From CAVWNR01 sp963756525 (GTDB lineage: Bacteria; Actinomycetota; Actinomycetes; Mycobacteriales; Jatrophihabitantaceae), in the NCBI GenBank assembly GCA_963756525.1, contig CAVWNR010000002.1:124001-188000 (forward strand): a stretch of DNA of 64,000 nucleotides, written 5' to 3'. The position numbers were made by a program, and so were the translations under genes. Position 1 is the stretch's first letter. The number at the start of each line of letters is the position of its first letter. Positions 35,246-43,658 of the stretch are shown here, piece by piece. The notes beneath the pieces are model-generated. The model saw only the letters and a list, made by a program, of their open reading frames with translations, did no database searches and was not told the DNA's origin.

Positions 35246-35644
35246 CTATCCAACCGGAACCAACTCGGCCACGTCGGGGTGCACGGCTGCGAAGCCCTTG
35301 TCCAGCGTGGCCACCCGACCCTGGTGCTGCCGGGTCAGCTGGGCGAGGTAAGCGTCGGTAACTTGCCGGTGCCCGATTACACCCGTGGTCGGCACGTCCG
35401 CATAGCGCAGGTCGTCCGGCCAGAACTCGTGGTCTTCGCGCTCGACGAGCGCGGTCAGGAATGCGAGCGCCGACGCCATGCTCCGACCGTTGCGGACGAT
35501 GTGGCGCACGAGCGCGCCTTCGGTGATCGGGCACGTGGCGATCGGCCCGGTCTGTTCGGCAAACCAGCGGGCCGCGACCCCGTGATGCTCGTGGTCGTCG
35601 ACCGCCACGCCGATGAGCAGGTTGCTGTCGATCAGAACCGGCAT
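35246..35644 (-). CDS. vapC: VapC-type PIN-domain toxin
   Basis: 132 residues with the PIN-domain pattern: an early Asp in PVLIDSNLLIGV, a middle acidic residue in ITEGALVRH, and a late Asp in GRVATLDKGFAAVHPDVAELVPV. VapC toxins are ribonucleases that cleave tRNA or rRNA. The ATG at 35644 overlaps the antitoxin stop as ATGA, the normal vapBC coupling. It lies inside the GABA-catabolism cluster. Confidence 0.87.
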   Translation of the reverse strand: MPVLIDSNLLIGVAVDDHEHHGVAARWFAEQTGPIATCPITEGALVRHIVRNGRSMASALAFLTALVEREDHEFWPDDLRYADVPTTGVIGHRQVTDAYLAQLTRQHQGRVATLDKGFAAVHPDVAELVPVG

Positions 35645-35871
35645 CACTCGTCGTCGTCCAGAGATTGGACGTCTTCGAGCGTCGTCGGACGACCGAGGTG
35701 GATGACCGGGAGCCCAGTCACTGGGCTGATTCGGATCTCCCTCGGCGCAGGTTCGGCCAAGGCGCGACGCATGAGATCGGCGACTGCTTGGCCGAGGGTC
35801 TGCCGCCTGCCACGAGCAATGGATTTGGCAGTCTCCAGGAGGTCGTCCGGCAGATCGATGGTCGTTCGCAT
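35644..35871 (-). CDS. vapB: VapB-type antitoxin
   Basis: 75 residues. The N-terminal MRTTIDLPDDLLETAKSIARGRRQTLGQAVADLMRRAL is a ribbon-helix-helix DNA-binding domain. The acidic C-terminal tail (TTLEDVQSLDDDE) is the part expected to neutralise VapC. The ATG at 35871 is chosen over a TTG one codon upstream. The inverted repeat just upstream at 35874-35897 is the likely autoregulatory operator. Confidence 0.87.
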   Translation of the reverse strand: MRTTIDLPDDLLETAKSIARGRRQTLGQAVADLMRRALAEPAPREIRISPVTGLPVIHLGRPTTLEDVQSLDDDE

Positions 35872-35873
35872 CA

Positions 35874-35897
35874 ATGCATCATAACATCACGATGCAT
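35874..35897. promoter_or_regulatory. Inverted repeat, probable VapB operator
   Basis: Perfect 7-bp arms ATGCATC and GATGCAT are separated by 10 AT-rich bases, directly before vapB and just after the aldehyde dehydrogenase stop. Autorepression through such a site is normal for vapBC modules. Confidence 0.6.
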
Positions 35898-35900
35898 GAT

Positions 35901-37340
35901 TTAGAAGTCGATGTTGTGCATCACGTGCTTGATACGGGTGTAGTCCTCCAGGCCGTAGACCGAGAGGTCCTTGCCGTAGCCGGAGTGCTTGAACCCGCCG
36001 TGCGGCATCTCGGCCACCAGCGGGATGTGCGTATTCACCCAGACGCAGCCGAAGTCCAGCCGTTTGGAGACCCGCATGGCGCGGCCGTGGTCGCGGGTCC
36101 ACACGCTGGAGGCCAGGCCGAAGTCGACGTCGTTGGCCCAGCGCACCGCTTCGTCCTCGTCGCTGAACGTCTGCATCGTGATGACCGGTCCGAAGATCTC
36201 GTTCTGGATCGCCTCGTCGTCCTGGTGCAGGTCGGCGACCACGGTGGGCTCCCAGAAGTAGCCTCGCTCGCCGACCCGTGATCCGCCGGCCAGGACGCGG
36301 GCGTGGTCGGGAAGCCGGCCCACCATGCCGCCCACCCGGTCGAGCTGGTTGGCGTTGTTCAGCGGACCGTAGAGGACGTCCGCGTCAGTGGGCGGTCCGG
36401 TGCGGGTGCCGCGCGCCTGCTCGGCCAGCGCGTCGGCGAAGTCGTCCTTGATCCGTGGCCCGACCAGCACCCGGGTGGCGGCCGTGCAGTCCTGGCCGGC
36501 GTTGAAGTATCCCGCGATGGCGATGTTCTCCGCGGCGCTGGCGATGTCGGCGTCGTCGAAGACGATCACCGGCGCCTTGCCGCCGAGCTCAAGGTGCACG
36601 CGCTTGAGGTCGCGAGCGGCCGCCTCGGCGACCTCGTAGCCGGCCCGGGTCGAGCCGGTGATCGACACCATGGCGGGAATCTTGTGACCGACCACGGCGC
36701 GGCCGGTGTCGCGGTCGCCGCAGATCACGTTGAGCACGCCCGGTGGGAAGAACTCGGCACCGATCTGGGCCATCAGCACGCTGGAGACGGGTGTGGTGTC
36801 GCTCGGCTTGAGTACGACCGTGTTCCCCGCGGCGATCGCGGGCGCGAACTTCCAGATCGCCATCATCATCGGGTAGTTCCACGGCGCGACCTGACCGACA
36901 ACGCCCACCGGCTCGCGCCGGATATAGGACGTGTGCCCGGCCATGTACTCACCGGCGCTGCGTCCCTCGAGCAGCCGGGCCGCCCCGGCGAAGAAGCGCA
37001 CCTGGTCGACCATCGGCGGGATCTCCTCGGTGCGGGTCAGCTCGATCGGCTTGCCGGTGTTCTGCGACTCGGCCGCGATCAGCTCGTCGGCACGCGCCTC
37101 GAGCGCGTCGGCGAACTTCAACAGCGCCCGCTGGCGCTCGCTCGGCGTGGTATCGCGCCAGGACTCGAACGCCGCCGCCGCCGCCCGATACGCGCGATCG
37201 ACATCTTCGGGCGCGCTCACCGGCGCGGATCCGAAGACCTCGCCGGTGGACGGGTCGACGAGATCGGCCCGCCGGCCGTCTAGCGAATCGACCGGCTCAC
37301 CGTTGACGAAGTTCTGGATGGTCTGCTTGGTGGACGTCAT
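35901..37340 (-). CDS. Gamma-aminobutyraldehyde dehydrogenase-like aldehyde dehydrogenase
   Basis: 479 residues, a full-length NAD-dependent aldehyde dehydrogenase. Cofactor-site and catalytic motifs are PWNYPMMMAIWKFAPAIAAGN, SITGSTRAGYEVA, the catalytic glutamate in HLELGGKAPVIVF and the catalytic cysteine in FNAGQDCTAATRVL. The sequence resembles aminobutyraldehyde dehydrogenases (PatD-like). With gabT it would carry putrescine-derived aminobutyraldehyde through GABA to succinate semialdehyde. It is divergent from leuA and its attenuator. Confidence 0.86.
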   Translation of the reverse strand: MTSTKQTIQNFVNGEPVDSLDGRRADLVDPSTGEVFGSAPVSAPEDVDRAYRAAAAAFESWRDTTPSERQRALLKFADALEARADELIAAESQNTGKPIELTRTEEIPPMVDQVRFFAGAARLLEGRSAGEYMAGHTSYIRREPVGVVGQVAPWNYPMMMAIWKFAPAIAAGNTVVLKPSDTTPVSSVLMAQIGAEFFPPGVLNVICGDRDTGRAVVGHKIPAMVSITGSTRAGYEVAEAAARDLKRVHLELGGKAPVIVFDDADIASAAENIAIAGYFNAGQDCTAATRVLVGPRIKDDFADALAEQARGTRTGPPTDADVLYGPLNNANQLDRVGGMVGRLPDHARVLAGGSRVGERGYFWEPTVVADLHQDDEAIQNEIFGPVITMQTFSDEDEAVRWANDVDFGLASSVWTRDHGRAMRVSKRLDFGCVWVNTHIPLVAEMPHGGFKHSGYGKDLSVYGLEDYTRIKHVMHNIDF

Positions 37341-37489
37341 ACACGCACGCTACCCGTGGATACAGCCCAACTCAACAACGGATTCCGTCGACTGGTGCCC
37401 TGTCGGCGAGTGATTCCACTGCTTCGGATGTACTGCAGAGTGACGACCGAGCGCCACGCGCTCGCCGAGTCCGCTATGCTGCACGCACC

Positions 37490-37534
37490 ATGTCGCGCGT
37501 GCTGCTTCTTCGCGGCCGCGACGAGGGCCGGTAA
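37490..37534 (+). CDS. leuA leader peptide with Leu-Leu-Leu
   Basis: The 14-residue frame reads MSRVLLLRGRDEGR; the three leucine codons (CTG CTT CTT) are consecutive. It starts about 7-10 nt after the probable transcription start and ends at TAA before the attenuator stem. Its role is regulatory through translation rather than as a stable protein. Confidence 0.7.
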   Translation: MSRVLLLRGRDEGR

Positions 37535-37572
37535 CCCGGTCGGCCCCCTCGTCGCGGGCCGTTCTGCTGCGC

Positions 37573-37594
37573 CGACCGGATCTCCGGTCGTTTT
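37573..37594 (+). terminator. Attenuator terminator hairpin upstream of leuA
   Basis: An 8-bp stem CGACCGGA/TCCGGTCG with a very small loop is followed by TTTT at 37591-37594. It is one of the few intrinsic-terminator-like structures with a U-run in the window, and it lies before the leuA ribosome-binding site (AGGAG, 37601-37605). Confidence 0.7.
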
Positions 37595-37610
37595 CCCCGA
37601 AGGAGCAGCA

Positions 37611-39347
37611 GTGAGCTTCACCAAGCAGCGCCCGTCCGGCATGCCGTGCCACCGCTACGTCGCCGCGGCATCGCGGCCCGTCGACCTGCCGGACCGGCAG
37701 TGGCCGACCCGCCGCATCACCCGAGCGCCCCGGTGGCTGGCCACCGACCTGCGCGACGGCAACCAGGCCCTGATCGACCCGATGAACTCCGTCCGCAAGC
37801 ACGCGATGTTCGACCTGCTGGTACGGCTGGGCTACAAGGAGATCGAGGTCGGCTTCCCGGCCGCGAGCCAGACCGACTCCGACTTCATCCGCGAACTCAT
37901 CGAGTCCGGCAAGGTGCCCGACGACGTGCGAATCTCCGTGCTCACCCAGGCCCGTGAAGAGCTGATCGAGCGCACCGTCCAGTCACTCATCGGCGCGCCC
38001 CGGGCGACCGTGCATATGTACAACGCGGCGGCGCCGGTGTTCCGCAAGGTCGTCTTCGGCTTCGCCGGCGACGGCCGGGCCGAGTGCAAGGCCGTGGCCG
38101 TCGAGGGCATCCAGCACATCATGAAGTTCGCCGACTACTACCTCGACGGCACCGACTTCGGGCTGGAGTACTCCCCCGAGATCTTCATGGACACCGAGCT
38201 GGACTTCTCGCTGGAGATCTGCGAGGGCGTCATGGACGTCTGGCAGCCCGACGCCGAGCGCGAGATCGTCATCAACCTGCCCTGCACCGTGGAGCGGTCG
38301 ACGCCGAACGTGTTCGCCGACCAGATCGAGTGGATGTCGAAAAGCTTCAGCGGCTCGCGCCGTCCTTACATTGCGCTGTCGGTGCACACGCACAACGACC
38401 GCGGCACGGCGGTCGCCGACGCCGAGCTGGCCGTGCTGGCCGGTGCGGACCGCGTCGAGGGCTGCCTGTTCGGCAACGGCGAGCGCACCGGCAACGTCGA
38501 CCTGGTGACGCTCGGGCTGAACCTGTACAGCCACGGCATCGACCCGATGATCGACTTCAGCGACATCGACGAGATCCGCCGAACCGTCGAGTACTGCAAC
38601 CGCATCGGGGTGCACGAGCGGCACCCGTACGCCGGTGATCTGGTCTACACCTCGTTCTCCGGCTCGCACCAGGACGCGATCAAGAAGGCCTTCGACGCCC
38701 GGGAGAAGGACGCCGCGGAGCAGGGTGTCTCGGTCGACGCGCTGGACTGGTACGTCCCGTACCTGCCGATCGATCCCAAGGACGTGGGACGGTCCTACGA
38801 AGCCGTGATCCGGGTGAACTCGCAGTCCGGCAAGGGCGGCGTCGCCTACATCATGAAGAGCGAGCACCGGCTGGACCTGCCACGCCGGCTGCAGATCGAG
38901 TTCAGCCACGTCATCCAGCGGCACACCGACGGTGAGGGCGGCGAGGTGAGCGCCGCCGACATGTGGCGCATCTTCTCCGACGAATACCTCGCCACCGACG
39001 CGTTCGACCTGGTGAGGTTCAGCTCGACCAGCCACGAGGGCGTCGAGCGGGTCACCGCCACCGTCCGGGCGCTCGGCAAGGACTACGAGCTTTCCGGAGT
39101 GGGAAACGGCCCGGTCGCGGCGTTCTGCTCGGCGCTGTCGCCGGTCGACATGGGGCTCGGCGGCGTGCCGGTCCGGGTGCTCGACTACGCCGAGCACGCG
39201 CTGACCTCCGGACGCGACGCCGAGGCGGCCGCCTACCTCGAGATCGAGGTCGGCGATCGGGTGCTGTGGGGCGTCGGCATCAGCGAGTCGATCGTGCAGG
39301 CATCGCTGCGCGGCGTGCTGAGCGCGCTCAACCGTGCTGCCGGCTGA
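37611..39347 (+). CDS. leuA: 2-isopropylmalate synthase
   Basis: 578 residues, catalysing the first committed step of leucine synthesis. The HMGL-like domain carries TDLRDGNQALIDPM, GFPAASQTDSDFIREL, the metal-binding histidines in SVHTHNDRGTAVADAELAV, and GNGERTGNVDLVTLGLNL. The C-terminal regulatory region (about residues 430-578) provides leucine feedback. The GTG at 37611 has AGGAG upstream and gives the standard long actinobacterial N-terminus MSFTKQRPSGMPCHRYV. Control by the upstream attenuator is likely. Confidence 0.94.
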   Translation: MSFTKQRPSGMPCHRYVAAASRPVDLPDRQWPTRRITRAPRWLATDLRDGNQALIDPMNSVRKHAMFDLLVRLGYKEIEVGFPAASQTDSDFIRELIESGKVPDDVRISVLTQAREELIERTVQSLIGAPRATVHMYNAAAPVFRKVVFGFAGDGRAECKAVAVEGIQHIMKFADYYLDGTDFGLEYSPEIFMDTELDFSLEICEGVMDVWQPDAEREIVINLPCTVERSTPNVFADQIEWMSKSFSGSRRPYIALSVHTHNDRGTAVADAELAVLAGADRVEGCLFGNGERTGNVDLVTLGLNLYSHGIDPMIDFSDIDEIRRTVEYCNRIGVHERHPYAGDLVYTSFSGSHQDAIKKAFDAREKDAAEQGVSVDALDWYVPYLPIDPKDVGRSYEAVIRVNSQSGKGGVAYIMKSEHRLDLPRRLQIEFSHVIQRHTDGEGGEVSAADMWRIFSDEYLATDAFDLVRFSSTSHEGVERVTATVRALGKDYELSGVGNGPVAAFCSALSPVDMGLGGVPVRVLDYAEHALTSGRDAEAAAYLEIEVGDRVLWGVGISESIVQASLRGVLSALNRAAG

Positions 39348-39441
39348 GCTGAGCACGTGCCGTGCCGGGTCCGGGCACGCTGCGTGAGGTATCGTGCGGG
39401 CTTGGCCTGATCAGGCCACGTCCGACCCGGAAGGCAGTCCC

Positions 39442-40110
39442 ATGACTCAGCCGCCGTATGACCCGAGCAGCGGCGAACCGCGCGAGCAGAACGATCCCGG
39501 GCGCCCGATCGAGCCCGCGGCGCCGGGCGCAGAGCAAATGCCGGTGGAGGAGCAGGCGCCGCCGGCCGGGCGGACGGCGTGGGACGAGCCGGCGCCGACG
39601 GCTCCGTTACCCGGCTACGACGCAGGCAGCTACGGCCAGCAGCCACCTGCCGCTGCCGAGGCGTATCAGCCGCCGGGCGGCTACGCCTACGCGCCACCGC
39701 CGACCGGCGACTACGCGCAGCCGCCCGGGGTGCCCGTGCTCCCCGGGACGCAGCTCGCGACACCCGGGCGTCGAATCGGGGGCTGGCTGCTGGATCTGCT
39801 GCTGCTCATCGTCACGCTGTGGATCGGGTGGTTCGTCTGGAGCCTCATCGTCTGGGCGCGCGGTCAGACACCCGCGAAGCAGATCCTCGACATGCGCTGC
39901 TACCGGCCGAGCGAAGGCCGGGTGGCCCACTGGGGCTGGATGGCGCTACGCCAGGTCGTCGGCGGCATCGTCGAGGGGCTCTTCGGCGGCTTGGTGTTCG
40001 TCGTGTCCGCGATCATGATGATCGTCAGCGACGACCACAAGGCCATCCACGACCACATCGCCGGGACGATCGTGCTCTACGACCCGGAGGGCGTGCTGCA
40101 GCCCGGCTAG
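39442..40110 (+). CDS. RDD-family membrane protein
   Basis: 222 residues. A long Pro/Gly/Tyr-rich cytoplasmic N-terminus (about 100 residues) precedes an RDD domain with hydrophobic helices starting RIGGWLLDLLLLIVTLWIGWFVW, and the ending ...AIHDHIAGTIVLYD is typical (the usual conserved RDD motif is partly altered to RRIGG...LD). The function of RDD proteins is mostly unclear; transport has been suggested for some. It is convergent with the mycosin gene. Confidence 0.8.
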   Translation: MTQPPYDPSSGEPREQNDPGRPIEPAAPGAEQMPVEEQAPPAGRTAWDEPAPTAPLPGYDAGSYGQQPPAAAEAYQPPGGYAYAPPPTGDYAQPPGVPVLPGTQLATPGRRIGGWLLDLLLLIVTLWIGWFVWSLIVWARGQTPAKQILDMRCYRPSEGRVAHWGWMALRQVVGGIVEGLFGGLVFVVSAIMMIVSDDHKAIHDHIAGTIVLYDPEGVLQPG

Positions 40111-40119
40111 CCGGGCGTG

Positions 40120-41508
40120 CTACGGGGCAGGCGGCGGGTTCGGCGGCTGGCGATCCCACGGCCAGATCGGACCGGTCACCTCCTGCCAGGTGATCGCGCC
40201 CGTTCCGGGCGGCGCGCCCTGCGGGTATGCCCACGCGGCCGCGGCCTGCCGCTGCCGCTGCGCATACTCGGCGGCGCGCCGCCGTCCGGCCAGGGCCCCG
40301 ATCACGAGCGCGACCACGGCGATCAGGCCGAGCCCGGCGACCGCGGCGGCGACCGCCCCGAGCACGCTGACACCCTCGGGCATGCTGCCGACTGCGAAGC
40401 GACCGGGCGGCGTGCTCGGCAGGTGCGGCGGCGCCGGGGCGGCGGCCGCCGATGCCGCCTGCTGCGCCTTCTCCAGCGCAACGAACGGCGCGACCGCGTC
40501 GTACACCGGGTCCGGTGCGTCCGCGGGCACCGCGGCGGTGATCGCCCGATACGGGTCGACAATCCCGAACCCGTAGGCGGGATCGCGGGTTGCACTGGCA
40601 TGGTCGAGCGTGCCGAGCAGGCGCGCGACGACCTGGCGGGCTGTCTCGGTGGGGTACTTGGACCAGATCAGCGCCAGCGCGGCGGAGGTGATCGCGGTGG
40701 CCTGGCTGGTGCCGTTGCCGGAGAACGCGGTGTCCGGCTCGCGCCCGAGCGACGGGATGTTCACACCGGGCGCGGTCACCGTCAGGTAGGGGTGGCGGGA
40801 GGAGAAGTCGGCGACGTTGTCGTGACTGTCGACTGCGCCGACGGAGACGACGCCGAGGCATACCCCCGGATCCTCCACCGGGCTGCCGGTGAGGCCCGAG
40901 TTCCCCGACGCGGCCACCAGGACCGCGCCCTTGCTGATCGCATAGGTGATCGCCGACTGCTCGGCGCCCGGACAGGGCGATGCGTCCTGCGCCTGGATCC
41001 GCTTGCCGCCCAGCGACATACTGATGATCTTGGCGCCGTGGTCGGCTGCCCACCGGATGGCGGCGGGCAGCTGGTCACTGGCGCCGGCGGTGGCGTCGTT
41101 GGTGCCGTTGATCGGCACGGCGACCGGCAGCACCTTCGCGTCCGGGGCGAGCCCGGTGATGCCGAGCAGGCCCGGCTTGGCGACCATGATCGACGCCATG
41201 GCGGTGCCGTGGCCGAACGGGTCGACCTCGTGGTCGACCTCGCCGTTGCCTCCGGGAACGCCGAAGTCGGTGCCGGGCACGATGCTGGCCGACAGCTCCG
41301 GAAGCGAGGCGTTCAGCCCGGTGTCGATCTCGGCGATGGTGATGCCCTGACCCCGAGCGCCCTGCTGGTCCCAGAGCGACTGCACGTGCCAGGTGTCGAA
41401 CCACCACTCGGGGGCGTCGGCCGGGCCGGGGGCCGCGTTCGCGGGCGTCGCCGGCAGCGCGGCCAGCACCGCGGCCAGCGCGCCGGCGAGGCAGACCCGC
41501 AGCTTCAT
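40120..41508 (-). CDS. Mycosin-like (type VII-associated) subtilisin protease
   Basis: 462 residues. A signal peptide (KLRVCLAGALAAVLAALPATPANA) precedes a subtilisin domain: Asp in IAEIDTGLNA, His in DPFGHGTAMASI, oxyanion Asn in AASGNSGL and Ser in FSGNGTSQATAI. A Pro/Ala linker, a C-terminal membrane helix (VLGAVAAAVAGLGLIAVVALVIGAL) and a short cytoplasmic tail follow. This is the MycP layout of type VII secretion systems, but no EccB-E or WXG100 genes are in the window. It is coupled to an upstream membrane-protein gene by an ATGA overlap. Confidence 0.84.
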   Translation of the reverse strand: MKLRVCLAGALAAVLAALPATPANAAPGPADAPEWWFDTWHVQSLWDQQGARGQGITIAEIDTGLNASLPELSASIVPGTDFGVPGGNGEVDHEVDPFGHGTAMASIMVAKPGLLGITGLAPDAKVLPVAVPINGTNDATAGASDQLPAAIRWAADHGAKIISMSLGGKRIQAQDASPCPGAEQSAITYAISKGAVLVAASGNSGLTGSPVEDPGVCLGVVSVGAVDSHDNVADFSSRHPYLTVTAPGVNIPSLGREPDTAFSGNGTSQATAITSAALALIWSKYPTETARQVVARLLGTLDHASATRDPAYGFGIVDPYRAITAAVPADAPDPVYDAVAPFVALEKAQQAASAAAAPAPPHLPSTPPGRFAVGSMPEGVSVLGAVAAAVAGLGLIAVVALVIGALAGRRRAAEYAQRQRQAAAAWAYPQGAPPGTGAITWQEVTGPIWPWDRQPPNPPPAP

Positions 41509-42584
41509 CCGACGCTCCACACGATCTTGTCCGGAGTGCCCGGTTGACAGTACCCAGCGAACGTCACTTTCTGGGTACCGGTCTTGGTCGTCGCCAGGTT
41601 GTCGAAATCCAGCTGCTGGTAGCGGCCGCTGACCTGGACAGATCCGGAGACGTCGATCAGGCCGGACGCGCCTTCGGCGACGGTGACCTCGACGCCGGAC
41701 GAGACGTTCCCGACCGCGGAGCCGCGCAGCGAGCCGGGCACCGCGCGGCCGTCCGACGGAGTCGGGCAGAGCGCCTGCACGTTGCTGGTCCCGGCGAGGC
41801 AGGCGCTCAGCGCGGCGGCGACGGCCTCGGAGATCGTCTGGCGTGCCTGTGCGCTCACCTCTGCCCGCACGGTGAGCTGCGAACGACCGGCAAAGCGCAC
41901 CACCTCGCCGTTCGGGTCCGCGGTCAGCGCGGGGACGTCGAAGCTCACCGGCAGCGCGCCGGGGAAGAGCAGCATCGGCCCGGACGGCACGGCGACGCCG
42001 GCGAAGCGGACGTGGTCGGCGGCGGTCGCGACGTCGACGGAGACCGGCACCGCCACCCGGGCGAGCCGCCACCGCCCGCCCTCGTGGGTCACCGGGATGG
42101 TGTCTTCGACGGAGCGGGACCCGGACGCGAAGGCCAGCGTGTACTGCACGTTGACGCGCCCAATGTTTCCGCTGATCTGCGAGGCGATCACCGACACGTC
42201 GGACATCGGGGCCGCCCGGTGCTGGTCCTGGAGCACGTCGCTGCTCAGCCACGCGTGCGGCCCGTCGGGCAGGTCGCCGTAGGCCAGCGCGCCCGGCGCG
42301 TCCCCCGCGGCCACCGCTTTCAGGTAGGACGCGACCATGTCCTCCGGCCCGGACGAGCCGAGGAACGAGCTCACCGCCACCACCGAGCCGACGACGAGCG
42401 CCGCGGCCGCGAGCAGCACGGCGGTCCAGAACAGCCCGCGATGGCGGCGCGGCGGCGGTTGCGGCATGCCCGGCGGGGGCAGCGAGATGCCAGGCGCGGG
42501 CTGCGGCGTCCCAGAGGAGGCCCGGGGCGGTCCCGGCGGAGGTTGGGGCGGTCCCGGCGGCGGCACGTCCGGCGGTTCGGTCAT
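41505..42584 (-). CDS. Proline-rich single-pass membrane protein, mycosin partner
   Basis: 359 residues. A Pro-rich cytoplasmic N-terminus of about 48 residues is followed by one membrane helix (GLFWTAVLLAAAALVVGSVVAVSSFLG) and an extracytoplasmic domain of about 280 residues with two cysteines near SACLAGTSNVQALCPT and one near the end. No catalytic motif is recognised. Its gene directly precedes, and overlaps, the mycosin-like protease gene, so the two products probably act together at the membrane. It ends directly beside recR. Confidence 0.7.
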   Translation of the reverse strand: MTEPPDVPPPGPPQPPPGPPRASSGTPQPAPGISLPPPGMPQPPPRRHRGLFWTAVLLAAAALVVGSVVAVSSFLGSSGPEDMVASYLKAVAAGDAPGALAYGDLPDGPHAWLSSDVLQDQHRAAPMSDVSVIASQISGNIGRVNVQYTLAFASGSRSVEDTIPVTHEGGRWRLARVAVPVSVDVATAADHVRFAGVAVPSGPMLLFPGALPVSFDVPALTADPNGEVVRFAGRSQLTVRAEVSAQARQTISEAVAAALSACLAGTSNVQALCPTPSDGRAVPGSLRGSAVGNVSSGVEVTVAEGASGLIDVSGSVQVSGRYQQLDFDNLATTKTGTQKVTFAGYCQPGTPDKIVWSVG

Positions 42585-43181
42585 CTACTCCACCCGGCGC
42601 CGTCCGGAGAACGCGCGTCCGAGCGTCACCTCGTCGGCGTACTCGAGGTCGCCGCCGACGGGGAGCCCGCTCGCCAGTCGGGTGACGGTGAGCCCCATCG
42701 GCTTCACCAGCCGGGCGAGGTAGGTCGCGGTGGCCTCCCCCTCGAGGTTCGGGTCGGTGGCGAGGATCAGTTCGCTGACGGCGCCATCCTGCAGCCGCAC
42801 CATCAGCTCCCGCACCCGCAGGTCGTCCGGGCCGATGCCGTCGATCGGGCTGATCGCGCCGCCGAGCACGTGGTAGCGGCCTCGGAACTCCCGCGTCCGC
42901 TCGATGGCGACGACGTCCTTCGGCTCCTCGACCACGCAGATGACGGACGGGTCTCGCCTGGCGTCGCGGCAAACCCGGCACTCGTCGGCCTCGGCGACGT
43001 TGCCGCAGGTGCGACAGAACCGCACCTCGTTCTTGACCCGGATCAGGGTGGCGGCCAGCCGTTCGACGTCGGCGGGCTCGGTGGCGAGCAGGTGGAACGC
43101 GATGCGCTGGGCACTCTTCGGGCCCACGCCCGGCAGCCGGCCGAGCTCGTCGATCAGGTCCTGCACCGCCCCCTCGTACAT
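42585..43181 (-). CDS. recR: Recombination protein RecR
   Basis: 198 residues. Family motifs are the helix-hairpin-helix LIDELGRLPGVGPKSAQRIAFHLL, the four-cysteine zinc finger CRTCGNVAEADECRVCRDA, and the Toprim segment ICVVEEPKDVVAIERT with LILATDPNLEGEATATYLARL. RecR works with RecF/RecO to load RecA at gaps. It is directly downstream of ybaB, as in most bacteria. Confidence 0.94.
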   Translation of the reverse strand: MYEGAVQDLIDELGRLPGVGPKSAQRIAFHLLATEPADVERLAATLIRVKNEVRFCRTCGNVAEADECRVCRDARRDPSVICVVEEPKDVVAIERTREFRGRYHVLGGAISPIDGIGPDDLRVRELMVRLQDGAVSELILATDPNLEGEATATYLARLVKPMGLTVTRLASGLPVGGDLEYADEVTLGRAFSGRRRVE

Positions 43182-43187
43182 GTGGCG

Positions 43188-43547
43188 CTACAGCCCCGGA
43201 AGGCCCAGCCCGCCCAGTGCGCCGCCGAGGCCGCCGGTGACCGGGCCCATCTTCTCCGCGGCCAACTCCCCCGCCGCCCGGGTCGCGTCACGGACGGCGG
43301 CGACGACGAGGTCCTGCAGCGTCTCGATGTCATCCGGATCGATCGCCTCCGGCGAGATCGTCACCGCTTTGAGCTCACCCGAGCCCGCGACCGTCGCCGT
43401 GACCAGGCCGCCGCCGGCGCTGCCGGTGACCTCCGCCTCGGCCAGTTCGGCCTGCGCGACGGCCAGCTGCTGCTGCATCTTCTGCGCCTGCTTCATCAAT
43501 TGCTGCATGTTCTGCTGGCCGCCGAACCCTCCGCCATGCGATGTCAA
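43188..43547 (-). CDS. ybaB: YbaB/EbfC nucleoid-associated protein
   Basis: About 119 residues. The core MQQLMKQAQKMQQQLAVAQAELAEAEV is the N-terminal coiled-coil helix, followed by VTATVAGSGELKAVTISPEAID and LQDLVVAAVRDA. YbaB proteins bind DNA as dimers. I take a TTG start at 43547, which has an upstream purine-rich site (GAGGGG); an ATG inside the QQNM segment is the alternative. It lies 6 nt before recR. Confidence 0.85.
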   Translation of the reverse strand: MTSHGGGFGGQQNMQQLMKQAQKMQQQLAVAQAELAEAEVTGSAGGGLVTATVAGSGELKAVTISPEAIDPDDIETLQDLVVAAVRDATRAAGELAAEKMGPVTGGLGGALGGLGLPGL

Positions 43548-43658
43548 CTCCGCGCCCCTCTCGTCGGCGCTCAGCGTAACCGGCGGTGCTGTGCCGATTG
43601 CACCTTGCGATGCCGCCCGTCGTGGCTGGCCGGGTCGAGCAGCTCGCCGTGCGAGAGT

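Larger units (their letters stand above)
37475..37610 (+). promoter_or_regulatory. Leucine-responsive attenuator of leuA
   Basis: The leader holds a possible -10 (TATGCT, 37475-37480), a 14-codon leader peptide with three consecutive leucine codons (37490-37534), and overlapping stems. The leader-peptide region contains GCGACGAGGG, which can pair with CCCTCGTCGC just downstream (about 37550). A terminator hairpin follows at 37573-37594, shortly before leuA. This is the layout of ribosome-mediated attenuation: ribosomes stall at the leucine codons when charged leucyl-tRNA is scarce. Similar leuA attenuators have been described for actinobacteria. Confidence 0.75.

Noticed and set aside
40120..42981. 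A 953-codon frame ending in the mycosin protease
   Set aside because: The first half is Arg/Gly-rich shadow sequence over the partner gene and recR. The signal peptide starting at 41508 defines the true N-terminus.
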